NCBI RefSeq assembly: GCF_051713825.1
Contig: NZ_JBIOQR010000001.1
Location: 2,604,001-2,668,000, forward strand
Direction of reading: 5' to 3'
From: Enterococcus_K sp051713825
Lineage (GTDB): Bacteria > Bacillota > Bacilli > Lactobacillales > Enterococcaceae
DNA: 64,000 nucleotides
In this document: positions 17,281 to 26,353 of the stretch, piece after piece
Layout of the letters: each line of letters starts with the position of its first letter
Numbering within the stretch: the first letter of the stretch is position 1
Notes under the pieces: generated by a model
Databases searched by the model: none
What the model was told of the DNA's origin: nothing
Seen by the model: only the letters and a program-made list of their open reading frames with translations
Program-made: the position numbers and the translations under genes

Positions 17281-17631
17281 TCACTTTTTTTTCACCGTTA
17301 TCGAACTCCAGCCATCATAGACACCGTTATGTTTTTCGCTAAGCGTTTCGACCTCTTGAATTACTTGAGCGATAGTATCAAAAAGTAAACAATCGGACCG
17401 TGTGATGATTGCCCGCCAATTATTTTCCTGATGATTATATCCTGACAGCGTATTTGTGAAGCCATGTTGATACATAACGCGCATAAAACACGTATAATCC
17501 ACTCTATTTTGAAAAGTCAGGTAATGTTCAATGGGTCTTTTTTGGCTGAGGTCATCGCCATAGGACTCTTGTCGGCTTAGTTTTTCTTTCAACGATAAAC
17601 GCAGGGTTTCTTCTCGGATATATTGATTCAT
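17281..17631 (-). CDS. RraB-like (ribonuclease E inhibitor RraB family) protein
   Basis: A 116-residue protein with the RraB fold signature: GDDLSQKRPIEHYLTFQN near the N-terminus, a central WRAIITRSDCLLFDTIAQ and the C-terminal NGVYDGWSSITVK. In E. coli RraB binds RNase E, but Firmicutes generally lack RNase E, so the role here is unknown. The start is 17631, 5 bases after GAGGG; a longer frame begins at 17661. It lies 23 bases after the anchored protein gene and may be co-transcribed with it. Confidence 0.75.
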   Translation of the reverse strand: MNQYIREETLRLSLKEKLSRQESYGDDLSQKRPIEHYLTFQNRVDYTCFMRVMYQHGFTNTLSGYNHQENNWRAIITRSDCLLFDTIAQVIQEVETLSEKHNGVYDGWSSITVKKK

Positions 17632-17654
17632 AATCCCTCTTTTCAATAACTCAG

Positions 17655-18299
17655 CTACCAATTTATCACATTCTCAAGTGGAAAACTTATTAGGTCATAG
17701 TCATCAGACAAAAAGTCTTCATGTGCAATCATCAGTGTACCATCATATTTGTAGTATAAATAATAAATCTGTTCACGATATGTACCATCTATCATAGGTA
17801 CATTCATGCTTATTTTCGTTTTAATCCTTATGTTGAATACTTCATTTACTCTAAACTCCATAATTTTGTATTCCATTTCATGATCATCGACAATGATTTC
17901 ATACTCTGCAGAATCCCCTTTCGGATCATGGTAGGTATTTTCGCTAAACCCACTTCTCGGTTGATTCTTGATTCCTGATGACTGACCCTCATACCATGAA
18001 CGGCCATTTAACAGGTCCTTAGTAATCTTAGGGTACTTTTCTTCTGTGGTGTTTTCTACAGTTTCTGATTTCTCAGAATCGGCTGTTTCTTGTCTTATCA
18101 TACTTGAAGAAGATCCCTCTATTTTCTGCGAAGTATTGGAAGTGTTTGCAGTAGGTGAAATGCGATTATTTGGTTTATGAAACCAGTTCATCCCAATTAT
18201 AACCAGTAATAAAACGATAATTATCAGCAATAAGCCCGTAATCAAAATCTGTATTTTTGCCCTAGACTGCCTGTGCCGGCTACGTCTTTTTTCATTCAC
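17655..18299 (-). CDS. Membrane-anchored protein of unknown function
   Basis: A 214-residue protein with a strongly basic N-terminus (KRRSRHRQSRAK), one transmembrane segment (about residues 17-37, ILITGLLLIIIVLLLVIIG), then a Ser/Thr/Glu-rich linker (about 45-88) and an extracellular domain with SWYEGQSSGIKNQPRSGFS and a beta-rich C-terminus. Positive residues inside predict an outward-facing domain. GTG start at 18299 after AGGGAGGG. There is no lipobox and no family I recognise. Confidence 0.75.
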   Translation of the reverse strand: MNEKRRSRHRQSRAKIQILITGLLLIIIVLLLVIIGMNWFHKPNNRISPTANTSNTSQKIEGSSSSMIRQETADSEKSETVENTTEEKYPKITKDLLNGRSWYEGQSSGIKNQPRSGFSENTYHDPKGDSAEYEIIVDDHEMEYKIMEFRVNEVFNIRIKTKISMNVPMIDGTYREQIYYLYYKYDGTLMIAHEDFLSDDYDLISFPLENVINW

Positions 18300-18618
18300 T
18301 TAAAGCCCTCCCTATTGGCATTATAAATTATGGATACTCCAAAACTACTATGTGACTGCAATCGATTCTCCTCAAAAATTCGACTCAAACTCATTTCATA
18401 TTTTTCGTCCATATTTTTGTTTTGAATATGTTATCACTTATCTTAGTCACTCGATTCCTATTTATTATAACAAATGTTTGACTAAAAAATAGGGAAATAA
18501 AAACGCCAACTATTATTTTGAAGCGTAAAAGGATAACCCGATAAACTGGCTATTATTTATAGTTGTACACGAGGCTGAATTTCTTAAGGTGCTTTACAAA
18601 TTTGGCATAAACTTAAAT
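18300..18618. other. Intergenic region between the anchored protein gene and eno
   Basis: About 320 AT-rich bases containing the presumed promoter of the minus-strand gene at 18299. I see no gene, repeat or clear regulatory motif apart from the eno terminator beyond 18618. Confidence 0.4.
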
Positions 18619-18650
18619 AAAAAAAGACCCTCCCGTAGAAGAGTCTTTTT
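18619..18650 (-). terminator. Terminator of the glycolytic operon (after eno)
   Basis: On the minus strand AAAAGACTCT and AGGGTCTTTTTTT pair across a short loop and end in a T-run, 51 bases after the eno stop. Confidence 0.85.
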
Positions 18651-18700
18651 GAGTCTGATCAACTTTTGTTCTGGGTAGAACAAAATCGTATTCAAACGAA

Positions 18701-19999
18701 TTATTTATTTTTAAGGTTGTAGAAAGATTTCAAACCTTTGTATTGAGCAACGTCACCTAATTGGTCTTCAATACGTAATAATTGGTTGTATTTTGCAATA
18801 CGGTCAGTACGTGATAGAGAACCAGTTTTGATTTGACCAGCATTTGTTGCAACAGCGATATCAGAAATTGTAGAATCTTCTGTTTCACCAGAACGGTGAG
18901 AAACAACTGCAGTGTAGCCAGCTTCTTTCGCCATTTCGATTGCTTCAAATGTTTCAGTTAATGTACCGATTTGGTTAACTTTGATTAGGATTGAGTTAGC
19001 AATTCCTTTTTCGATACCTTCAGCTAATTTAGTTGTGTTTGTTACGAATAAATCGTCACCAACTAATTGAACTTTATCGCCTAAAACTTCAGTCAATTTC
19101 TTGAATCCGTCCCAGTCGTTTTCATCTAAACCATCTTCAATAGAGATGATTGGGTATTTAGCAACTAATTCTTCGTAGAATGCGATCATTTCTTCAGTTG
19201 TTTTTTCGCCTTCGCCAGAATCAGCTAATACGTAAACACCTTTTTCTTTATCGTAGAATTCAGAAGAAGCAGCATCCATAGCAAGAACAACGTCTTTACC
19301 AGGTACATAGCCAGCTTTTTCGATTGCTTCGATGATTACTTCAAAACCTTCTTCGTTAGAGCCTAAGTTTGGAGCGAATCCACCTTCGTCACCAACTGAA
19401 GTAGCTAAACCTTTAGATTTCAAGATAGCTGCTAATGCGTGGAACACTTCTGCACCCATGCGTAGAGCTTCTTTGAATGTAGGAGCTCCTACAGGCATAA
19501 TCATGAATTCTTGGAAGTCAATACTGTTATCAGCATGTGAACCACCGTTGATGATGTTCATCATTGGAGTTGGTAATACTTTTGTATTAAATCCGCCTAA
19601 GTAGTGGTATAAAGGTAATTCAAGGAAGTCTGCTGCTGCACGAGCTGCTGCAATAGAAACACCAAGAATAGCGTTCGCACCTAATTTACCTTTGTTAGGA
19701 GTGCCATCTAATTCGATCATTGCTTTATCGATGCCCATTTGGTCAGTAACGTCGTAACCAATGATAGCTTCTGCAATAATGTTATTAACGTTATCTACAG
19801 CTTTAGTAACACCTTTACCTAAGTAACGGCTTTTGTCTCCATCACGTAATTCAACAGCTTCATATTCACCAGTTGAAGCTCCTGAAGGAACCATTCCGCG
19901 ACCAAAAGCACCGCTTTCAGTGTATACTTCTACTTCGATTGTTGGGTTACCGCGTGAGTCTAAGACTTCGCGAGCGTAAACATCAGTAATAATTGACAT
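18701..19999 (-). CDS. eno: Enolase (phosphopyruvate hydratase)
   Basis: A 432-residue glycolytic enzyme converting 2-phosphoglycerate to phosphoenolpyruvate with Mg2+. It shows the N-terminal ARE(V)LDSRGNPTIEVEV, the phosphate/flap segment SGASTGEYEAVELRD, metal ligands in VLAMDAASSEFYD, SIEDGLDENDWDG and LVGDDLFVTN, the catalytic Lys in LIKVNQIGT and the SHRSGETEDS signature. Full length. Ribosome site AAAGGAGAG. Last gene of the cggR-gap-pgk-tpiA-eno run; no gpm gene lies in between. Confidence 0.98.
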   Translation of the reverse strand: MSIITDVYAREVLDSRGNPTIEVEVYTESGAFGRGMVPSGASTGEYEAVELRDGDKSRYLGKGVTKAVDNVNNIIAEAIIGYDVTDQMGIDKAMIELDGTPNKGKLGANAILGVSIAAARAAADFLELPLYHYLGGFNTKVLPTPMMNIINGGSHADNSIDFQEFMIMPVGAPTFKEALRMGAEVFHALAAILKSKGLATSVGDEGGFAPNLGSNEEGFEVIIEAIEKAGYVPGKDVVLAMDAASSEFYDKEKGVYVLADSGEGEKTTEEMIAFYEELVAKYPIISIEDGLDENDWDGFKKLTEVLGDKVQLVGDDLFVTNTTKLAEGIEKGIANSILIKVNQIGTLTETFEAIEMAKEAGYTAVVSHRSGETEDSTISDIAVATNAGQIKTGSLSRTDRIAKYNQLLRIEDQLGDVAQYKGLKSFYNLKNK

Positions 20000-20124
20000 G
20001 TTTTGTCTCTCCTTTGAGTTTGTATTTATCCTAAGGGATTTCTCCCCTTATGAACAATTTTAGTTAATTTTAAACCAGAGTGCAAATGTTTCTTGCTTAT
20101 TTTCATAAGTTTTTCAAAAAGAAA

Positions 20125-20880
20125 CTATTTTACAGCATCTAATAAAGCTAAGAATGAGTCAGCTTCTAAGCTAGCTCCGCCGACTAAAGCACCATCAACG
20201 TTTTCTTTTGCCATGTATTCAGCAATGTTTTCTGGTTTTACAGAACCACCGTATTGGATACGAACAGCTTCTGAAACTTCTTTTCCGTATAATTTTTCAA
20301 CAGTTGAACGAACAACGCCACAGATTTCATCAGCAATTGTTGCATCTGCAGATTTACCAGTTCCGATTGCCCAGATTGGTTCATAAGCGATAACCATTGA
20401 AGAAACTTGACCGTCAGATAAATCAACCAATCCGTTAGTGATTTGACTTTCAATCCATTCAGCTGTTTTCCCTGCTTCATAAGTTTCTAAAGATTCACCA
20501 CAACAGAAGATTGGAATCATGCCGTTTGCAAAAATAGCTTTTGCTTTTTTGTTAATATCTGCATCTGTTTCATGGAAATATTCACGACGTTCAGAGTGAC
20601 CAATAATTACATAGTCAACACCCAAGTCAGAAAGAGCTGCTGGAGAAACCTCTCCAGTGAATGCTCCTGAGTTTTCCCAGTAGCAGTTTTGAGCTGAAAT
20701 TTTTAATTCAGTTCCTTTTGCAGATTCAACTAATTCTTGTAAAAATAATGCTGGAGATCCAATTACTGAATCTACTTTATCATTTCCAGGAATTTTAGTT
20801 TTTACTGCTTCAGCAAAGGCTTTTGCTTCAGAAGCAGTTTTATTCATTTTCCAGTTACCAGCGATAATTGGTTTACGCAT
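20125..20880 (-). CDS. tpiA: Triosephosphate isomerase
   Basis: A 251-residue glycolytic enzyme interconverting dihydroxyacetone phosphate and glyceraldehyde 3-phosphate. The N-terminal Lys in AGNWKMNK, the catalytic His in IIGHSERREYF, the catalytic Glu in VIAYEPIWAIGTGK and the phosphate loop GGSVKPEN are all present. The ATG at 20880 follows GAGGAGTGAATCATTC and gives the normal length; an in-frame start at 20943 would add 21 unlikely residues. Confidence 0.98.
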   Translation of the reverse strand: MRKPIIAGNWKMNKTASEAKAFAEAVKTKIPGNDKVDSVIGSPALFLQELVESAKGTELKISAQNCYWENSGAFTGEVSPAALSDLGVDYVIIGHSERREYFHETDADINKKAKAIFANGMIPIFCCGESLETYEAGKTAEWIESQITNGLVDLSDGQVSSMVIAYEPIWAIGTGKSADATIADEICGVVRSTVEKLYGKEVSEAVRIQYGGSVKPENIAEYMAKENVDGALVGGASLEADSFLALLDAVK

Positions 20881-20945
20881 GAATGATTCACTCCTCATAG
20901 TTGAAGAGTCTATGGTCGAAAACTTACGACCACAGCCTCTCATAA

Positions 20946-22136
20946 TTATTTATCGTTAATTGCAGCCAAACCAGGTAATTCTTTACCTTCTAGTAATTCT
21001 AAACTTGCACCGCCACCCGTTGAGATGTGTGTGAATTTAGAAGCAAAACCTAATTGTTCTGCAGCAGCAGCAGAATCGCCACCACCAATAATTGTTGTTG
21101 CACCTTCAAGATTAGCAATTGCTTCACAAACGCCAATTGTTCCGCGTGCAAAGTTACTCATTTCGAATACGCCCATTGGACCATTCCAAACAACTGTTTT
21201 TGCACCTTTTAATGTTTCAGCAAATAAAGCAATTGTTTCAGGTCCAATATCTAAGCCCATTTGACCTGCTGGAACATCGCCAACGTGCACTTCAGTAGGA
21301 ACATCATTAGAGAATTCAGCAGCCGTAATTGAGTCTACAGGTAAAATCAGTTTATCGCCTGCTTTTTCAATTAATGATTTTGCTAATTCTACTTTATCTG
21401 CTTCCACTAGAGAATTTCCGATTTCCATTCCTTTAGCTTTGTAGAATGTATAAGTCATTCCACCACCGATAAGGATTTTATCAGCTTTTGGAATTAGGTT
21501 TTCGATAACACCGATTTTATCAGAAACTTTTGCGCCACCTAAGATAGCGATCATCGGACGTTTTGGTTCTTCAACTGCTTCACCGATAAATTTAATTTCT
21601 TTTTCCATTAAGAAGCCAGCAACTGTTGGGATACCAGTAGAAGCAATACCCACGTTTGAAGCATGTGCACGGTGAGCTGTACCGAATGCATCATTCACAA
21701 ACACGTCGCCTAATGAAGCCCAGTATTTACCTAGGTCAGCATCATTTTTGCTTTCTTTTTTGCCATCAACATCTTCAAAACGAGTGTTTTCAAACACAAC
21801 AACATCGCCATCGTTCATAGTATTGATTGCTTCTTCTAATTTTGCACCACGTGTTTCAGGAACAAAAGTTACTTCTTTACCTAATAACTCGCCTAAACGT
21901 TTAGCTACTGGAGCTAAAGATTTACCAGCTTTGTCTTCTTCTGTTTTCACACGACCTAAGTGTGAAAATAGAATCGCTTTACCACCTTGTTCCAACACAT
22001 AGTTGATTGTAGGTAAAGCTGCTTTAATACGTGTATCATCAGTAATTACGCCATCTTTTAACGGCACGTTAAAGTCAACACGGACAAGTACTTTTTTATC
22101 TTTTAATTCGATATCTTTTACAGTCTTTTTAGCCAT
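20946..22136 (-). CDS. pgk: Phosphoglycerate kinase
   Basis: A 396-residue enzyme transferring the phosphate of 1,3-bisphosphoglycerate to ADP. It has the N-terminal signature KVLVRVDFNVPL, the FSHLGR segment, the hinge IGGGMTYTF and the nucleotide-binding GGGDSAAAAEQLG. Full length, ATG 22136. It lies between gap and tpiA; the gap-pgk interval contains a hairpin that may lower readthrough. Confidence 0.98.
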   Translation of the reverse strand: MAKKTVKDIELKDKKVLVRVDFNVPLKDGVITDDTRIKAALPTINYVLEQGGKAILFSHLGRVKTEEDKAGKSLAPVAKRLGELLGKEVTFVPETRGAKLEEAINTMNDGDVVVFENTRFEDVDGKKESKNDADLGKYWASLGDVFVNDAFGTAHRAHASNVGIASTGIPTVAGFLMEKEIKFIGEAVEEPKRPMIAILGGAKVSDKIGVIENLIPKADKILIGGGMTYTFYKAKGMEIGNSLVEADKVELAKSLIEKAGDKLILPVDSITAAEFSNDVPTEVHVGDVPAGQMGLDIGPETIALFAETLKGAKTVVWNGPMGVFEMSNFARGTIGVCEAIANLEGATTIIGGGDSAAAAEQLGFASKFTHISTGGGASLELLEGKELPGLAAINDK

Positions 22137-22168
22137 GAAAGGATTGCCTCCAATGTAAATTTTTTGTC

Positions 22169-22204
22169 AAAAAAAGCGGAGAAGCGCGTCGCTTCCCCGC
22201 TTTT
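22169..22204 (-). terminator. Hairpin/attenuating terminator between gap and pgk
   Basis: On the minus strand AAAAGCGGGGAAGCG and CGCTTCTCCGCTTTTTTT form a strong stem with one mismatch followed by a T-run. It could partially terminate or stabilise the gap mRNA, consistent with higher gap expression than the downstream genes seen in related bacteria. Confidence 0.8.
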
Positions 22205-22249
22205 AGATTGTACAGTGTTTATCTTTTACACTTATCAGTCGAATAAATC

Positions 22250-23251
22250 TTAAAGATTTGCGAAGTATTCTAAAGTACGAACTAATTGTGCAGTGTAAGA
22301 CATTTCGTTGTCATACCAAGCAACAGTTTTCACTAATTGTTTGTCGCCAACTGTCATTACTTTTGTTTGAGTAGCATCGAATAATGAACCGAAAGTCATA
22401 CCTACGATATCAGAAGATACGATTTGATCTTCGTTGTATCCGTAAGATTCGTTAGCAGCTTTAGCCATAACTTCGTTTACTTCTTCAACAGTTACATTTT
22501 TGTCAAGAACTGTTACTAATTCAGTTAATGAACCAGTTGCAACAGGAACACGTTGAGCAGCTCCGTCTAATTTACCATTTAATTCAGGGATAACTAGACC
22601 GATTGCTTTAGCAGCACCAGTTGTGTTAGGAACGATGTTTTCTGCAGCAGCACGTGCACGACGGAAGTCTCCACCAGGGTGAGGTCCATCAAGAGTCATT
22701 TGGTCACCTGTGTAAGCGTGGATTGTAGTCATAAGACCTTCAACAACACCAAAGTTATCTTGCAAAGCTTTAGCCATAGGAGCTAAACAGTTAGTCGTAC
22801 ATGAAGCACCAGAGATAACTGTTTCTTTACCTGTTAAAATGTCATGGTTAGTGTTATAAACGATTGTTGGAACGTCATTTCCACCAGGAGCAGAGATAAC
22901 TACACGTTTAGCACCAGCTTTTAAGTGCAATTCAGCTTTTTCTTTAGAAGTGAAGAAACCAGTACATTCTAATACGATGTCTACTCCTAATTCGCCCCAA
23001 GGTAATTCTTCAGGGTTGCGGTTAGCAAGAACTTTAACTTCTTTACCATTTACGTTGAATGAACCTTCGTGAACTTCAACAGTCCCGTTGAAACGTCCTT
23101 GAGTTGTATCATATTTTAACAAGTGTGCTAACATTTTAGCATCTGTTAAGTCATTGATTGCAACTACTTCGATTCCTGCTACATCTTGGATACGACGGAA
23201 TGCTAAGCGTCCGATACGTCCAAATCCATTAATACCTACTTTAACTGTCAT
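22250..23251 (-). CDS. gap: Glyceraldehyde-3-phosphate dehydrogenase
   Basis: A 333-residue NAD-dependent phosphorylating GAPDH. It carries the Rossmann motif GINGFGRIGR, the catalytic Cys in SGASCTTNCLAP, the His in TTIHAYTGDQ and the C-terminal WYDNEMSYTAQLVR. Asp in the NDLTD segment favours NAD. It follows cggR by 40 bases and should be controlled by CggR. Confidence 0.98.
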   Translation of the reverse strand: MTVKVGINGFGRIGRLAFRRIQDVAGIEVVAINDLTDAKMLAHLLKYDTTQGRFNGTVEVHEGSFNVNGKEVKVLANRNPEELPWGELGVDIVLECTGFFTSKEKAELHLKAGAKRVVISAPGGNDVPTIVYNTNHDILTGKETVISGASCTTNCLAPMAKALQDNFGVVEGLMTTIHAYTGDQMTLDGPHPGGDFRRARAAAENIVPNTTGAAKAIGLVIPELNGKLDGAAQRVPVATGSLTELVTVLDKNVTVEEVNEVMAKAANESYGYNEDQIVSSDIVGMTFGSLFDATQTKVMTVGDKQLVKTVAWYDNEMSYTAQLVRTLEYFANL

Positions 23252-23291
23252 TTAAGATTTCCTCCTTATGAAAATCAAAAAAATATTTATT

Positions 23292-24329
23292 TTAAAGGGT
23301 TACCCCTTTTAAAATCACTTTTGCTGCGGCTTCATCTGTAATCAGCCACGTTTGTTCAGGTGCATTTTTCATATAGGCGTTAATTGCTTTTGCTTTTGAA
23401 TGTCCTCCCGCAATCGCAATGACGACTGGAATATCCTGGATGTCTTTTAATTCTAAGCCAATCCGAGGTACTTTATACACGACTTTTCCCATTTCATCAA
23501 AGAAATATCCAAAAGATTCAGCGACTGCGTTTTTTTGCTTTAACATCAGCAATTCTTCCTCAGCCATCTTTCGGCGAGCCGCCATGTGTAAGGCTCTTCC
23601 AATACTATGAATAACACAATTTGCTTGACTAATCAAGTCTAAGACCTCGTGAATTGAGGGCTCTTGCATCAGAGAATTATAGGTTGCTAGGCTCAACTGC
23701 TCAGGTACATATAACGTTCGATAGCTTCCCTTGGCTTTTGTTGCCATCATTGCACTAATCGAATTGGCTTGAACAGTCACGGCCTCCCCGATTCCTCCTC
23801 TTGCAGGAACGAAAAGATTATGTCGTTTTTCTGTCTCCAAATTTGTTAAATGTTCAGCGACAGTTGCCATGGTTGTTCCGCCCATGACGGCGATGGTGTT
23901 TTGCGTTTCTGGAAGCAACAACATCAGTGCTTCGTTCAAAGCTTCCCCAAACTCATCCACAACTTTTACTTGTTCGTCACTGTTACCAGCTACGACCACG
24001 CATCGCTTAATACCGAAATACTCAGCTAGTTGTTTCTCAATTTGGTTCACACCAAGTAACTGATTCATAATCTTCTCTAAGTCTTGGTAAATGCTCTCTC
24101 CTTTATTGGTGAGGGTCATCCCGCTTTTTGAAGTACCAATCAATTGTAGATTTTTTAGCATGTCTGTTTCTGTACGAAGAACACGTTCAGTCATTCCCAT
24201 ACTTTCTGCCAAACTACGTCTGCCTATCGGTTGCATCCAATAGATGTTTCGCAAAATTTGGAATCTTTCTTGAAGTACATCCATTACATCTGGAGCAATC
24301 GCTTCGATCATTTTCAATTCATTAATCAT
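23292..24329 (-). CDS. cggR: Central glycolytic genes regulator CggR
   Basis: A 345-residue transcriptional repressor of the SorC/DeoR-type sugar-binding family. The N-terminal helix-turn-helix includes RRSLAESMGMTERVLRTE (about residues 38-56), and the C-terminal sugar-phosphate domain has VVAGNSDEQ, AVMGGTTMATVAEHL and VIAIAGGHSKAKAI. In B. subtilis it senses fructose-1,6-bisphosphate. The start is 24329 after AAGGAG; a longer frame reaches 24383 but runs over the operator. Autogenous control of cggR-gap-pgk-tpiA-eno is expected. Confidence 0.96.
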   Translation of the reverse strand: MINELKMIEAIAPDVMDVLQERFQILRNIYWMQPIGRRSLAESMGMTERVLRTETDMLKNLQLIGTSKSGMTLTNKGESIYQDLEKIMNQLLGVNQIEKQLAEYFGIKRCVVVAGNSDEQVKVVDEFGEALNEALMLLLPETQNTIAVMGGTTMATVAEHLTNLETEKRHNLFVPARGGIGEAVTVQANSISAMMATKAKGSYRTLYVPEQLSLATYNSLMQEPSIHEVLDLISQANCVIHSIGRALHMAARRKMAEEELLMLKQKNAVAESFGYFFDEMGKVVYKVPRIGLELKDIQDIPVVIAIAGGHSKAKAINAYMKNAPEQTWLITDEAAAKVILKGVTL

Positions 24330-24345
24330 AGAAAACTCCTTGGTT

Positions 24346-24381
24346 GGACATTTTTTGTCCAAGATAGACTTAAAACGACCC
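24346..24381 (-). promoter_or_regulatory. Probable CggR operator
   Basis: On the minus strand the layout is GGGTC-N6-AGTC-N4-TTGGAC-N6-TGTC. The known CggR consensus in B. subtilis is GGGAC-N6-TGTC-N4-CGGGAC-N6-TGTC, so the spacing fits exactly and the second half is nearly perfect. It lies between the promoter and the cggR start. Confidence 0.8.
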
Positions 24382-24457
24382 ATATACGCTAAAAAAAAGT
24401 GGAACGTCTTTTTATAAACTGTTTATAAAAAAGAAACATCATTCCCTTACGAAATTA

Positions 24458-24486
24458 AGTGTAGCAGTTTTCCATTTTTTTTTCAA
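24458..24486 (-). promoter_or_regulatory. Promoter of the cggR-glycolytic operon
   Basis: Minus strand -35 TTGAAA (complement of 24481-24486), 17-base spacer, -10 TACACT (complement of 24458-24463). It abuts the T-run of the rpoN terminator and lies about 75 bases upstream of the CggR operator. Confidence 0.65.
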
Positions 24487-24487
24487 G

Positions 24488-24522
24488 AAAAAAAGCCGAG
24501 AAATCGATAAAGATTTCTCGGC
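24488..24522 (-). terminator. Terminator of rpoN
   Basis: On the minus strand GCCGAGAAATC and GATTTCTCGGC form an 11-bp perfect stem followed by TTTTTTT, a few bases beyond the rpoN stop. Confidence 0.92.
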
Positions 24523-24531
24523 GCATGAAAA

Positions 24532-25869
24532 TCACTGGTCATATCGCTTTCTTTTGGACGAACTGGCAATGCCTAGTTGATCTCTATATTTGGCGACTGT
24601 TCTTCTTGAGATGTCAATCGATTGTTCCTTTAATAAGTCAACGAGCTTCTGATCAGAGAGCGGTTTTGCTTTGTTTTCTTCATCAACTAATGCTTGAATA
24701 CTTCGTTTGACACTATCAGCGGATAACTCTTCTCCATCCTCTGACTGATTGGTTCCCACCTTATTTGTAAAGAATTTCTTTAATTCGAAAACGCCAAAGC
24801 TAGTTTCTAAATATTTTCCATTTACTGAACGACTGACGGTTGATTCGTGAACACCAATCGCTTCAGAAATTTCTTTTAAGGTTAGCGCATTAATGGGACG
24901 ACTTGAATCAAGAAAGAATTCTTGTTGTCGCTCAACAACGGCTTTTGCGACGTTTAAAATCGTATCTCCTCGCTGCAATAATGTTTTTTGTAACCATTCA
25001 AACTCTTGTTGTTTCTCTTTTAAATACTTATTGACCTCTTTGTCATTCTCTTGTTTCATACGATCGAAGTATTTTTGTTGAAAGTGAATTTCCGGTTGCC
25101 CTTTTTTATTGGAGGTAACCAGAATCTGTTCATCTTCTATTCGGACTTTCACATCAGGAATGATATAAAGCTCAGAAGTGTTGCCAAAAATTGCCCCTGG
25201 GGTTGGTGTTAAGGTTTGAACATAATCAAAGATTCTTTGAACCCCTTGTAAGGTGATATCAAACTGTTTGGTAATAACTTCCCATTTTCTTTGAGCAAGT
25301 TCTGTAAAGCGTTCTTCCAATACGATGTATGCAAGTTCTGGGGCGTGGTCATCTCGCTCCGTTTGTAACATCAAACATTCTTGAAGATTTCGTGCACCTA
25401 CTCCGGCTGGATCTAACTGTTGGATCAGGGTCAGTGCATCCAAAATTTGAATATTTGTTGCTCCTGTGTGTAGGGCGGCCTCCTCTAAAGAGAGGGTCAA
25501 AAAACCATTTAAATCAATAAACTCAATCATGTATAAGACTAAGGTTCTCAGATAAGTCTCGCGATAGTTTAAGTGCACCTGTTCAAGTAAATATTCAAAA
25601 AGAGAGATATGAGTATCTGGGATTTGGTTTAAGTAATTTGATTTTTCATCTGAATCGTAGCTTCTGCTGTTGGTTGTTGATGAATAATCCGTTTTATATA
25701 TAGGCTCAACAAAATCAATTAACGGATTTTCTAAGGATTTTGACTCAACAAATTCCACCAACTCTTCTGTGTTAAACTGAAGAATTTGAATGGATTGTTG
25801 CAGCTGCTGTGTCATCGCTAATTTTTGTGTTTGTCGTTGTTGTTGAGAAAAACTTTGTTCAAATTTCAT
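24532..25869 (-). CDS. rpoN: RNA polymerase sigma-54 factor
   Basis: A 445-residue sigma-54 (sigma-L) factor. The Gln-rich activator-interacting region I (about residues 1-50) is followed by the acidic linker, the core-binding region (about 85-270), the helix-turn-helix TLKEISEAIGVHESTVSRSV and the RpoN box in SRRTVAKYRDQLGI. It needs AAA+ enhancer proteins, none of which lie in this window; in enterococci these usually control sugar PTS operons. The start is 25869 after AAGGAGC; the open frame continues upstream only into the tRNA gene. Confidence 0.96.
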   Translation of the reverse strand: MKFEQSFSQQQRQTQKLAMTQQLQQSIQILQFNTEELVEFVESKSLENPLIDFVEPIYKTDYSSTTNSRSYDSDEKSNYLNQIPDTHISLFEYLLEQVHLNYRETYLRTLVLYMIEFIDLNGFLTLSLEEAALHTGATNIQILDALTLIQQLDPAGVGARNLQECLMLQTERDDHAPELAYIVLEERFTELAQRKWEVITKQFDITLQGVQRIFDYVQTLTPTPGAIFGNTSELYIIPDVKVRIEDEQILVTSNKKGQPEIHFQQKYFDRMKQENDKEVNKYLKEKQQEFEWLQKTLLQRGDTILNVAKAVVERQQEFFLDSSRPINALTLKEISEAIGVHESTVSRSVNGKYLETSFGVFELKKFFTNKVGTNQSEDGEELSADSVKRSIQALVDEENKAKPLSDQKLVDLLKEQSIDISRRTVAKYRDQLGIASSSKRKRYDQ

Positions 25870-25927
25870 TTTTTGCTCCTTCCTCTTGTATTTTTCAGCT
25901 AAATCAGCTAAACTAATACTCGTGTCT

Positions 25928-25999
25928 GCGTCCTTAGTGTAGTGGATATCACCTGAGATTCCGGTTCTCAAGACGGGGGTTCGATTCCCTCAGGACGCG
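25928..25999 (+). tRNA. tRNA-Arg (CCG)
   Basis: A 72-nt cloverleaf: acceptor GCGTCCT/AGGACGC, a D arm containing AGTGGATATC, anticodon stem TGAGA/TCTCA with loop TTCCGGT (anticodon CCG) and T arm GGGTTCGATTCCC. The CCA end is not encoded. It reads the rare CGG arginine codon. It is divergent from rpoN, whose start lies 58 bases away. Confidence 0.95.
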
Positions 26000-26020
26000 T
26001 TCTTATCATCAATTTTCTTA

Positions 26021-26050
26021 AAACTTCTCAAATAATTGAGGAGTTTTTTT
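26021..26050 (+). terminator. Terminator of the tRNA-Arg transcript
   Basis: AACTTCTCA and TGAGGAGTT form a stem with one mismatch followed by TTTTTT, 22 bases after the tRNA. Confidence 0.85.
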
Positions 26051-26300
26051 ATTTAATCTAGTATTTTTATACAAGAAATGAAATTTTTTTTTGCTTATGT
26101 AATAATAAATGATTCCCTAGTTATAGTAACATATGTTTACGAATTTTTTGCATGAATCGAAGGATATAATTTTGAAACACTTGTGAACAACTGTTCAATC
26201 TTATGACAAAAAGCGTTGATTAAAAGCTTTAACTAGTTTTCATTCTCTACAGAAGAAGATTCGTTTTTATTTTATTTCTATAATAATGAGTGCATTAAAA
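26051..26300. other. Intergenic region between tRNA-Arg and phosphoketolase
   Basis: AT-rich, no gene seen. It contains one short palindrome, GAACAACTGTTC at 26184-26195. Nothing else supportable. Confidence 0.4.
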
Positions 26301-26344
26301 AAATCCTTGAGTAGTTGTCGGAAAATACAACTACTCAAGGATTT
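26301..26344 (-). terminator. Terminator of the phosphoketolase gene
   Basis: A 17-bp perfect stem built from CCTTGAGTAGTTGT and its complement plus flanking A/T pairs, followed on the minus strand by TTTTTTT. It can also act on the plus strand, though with a weak T-run. Confidence 0.92.
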
Positions 26345-26353
26345 AGTTCATTT

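Noticed and set aside
26184..26195. GAACAACTGTTC palindrome considered as an SOS box
   Set aside because: It lacks the outer CG pair of CGAAC-N4-GTTCG and is not in a promoter.
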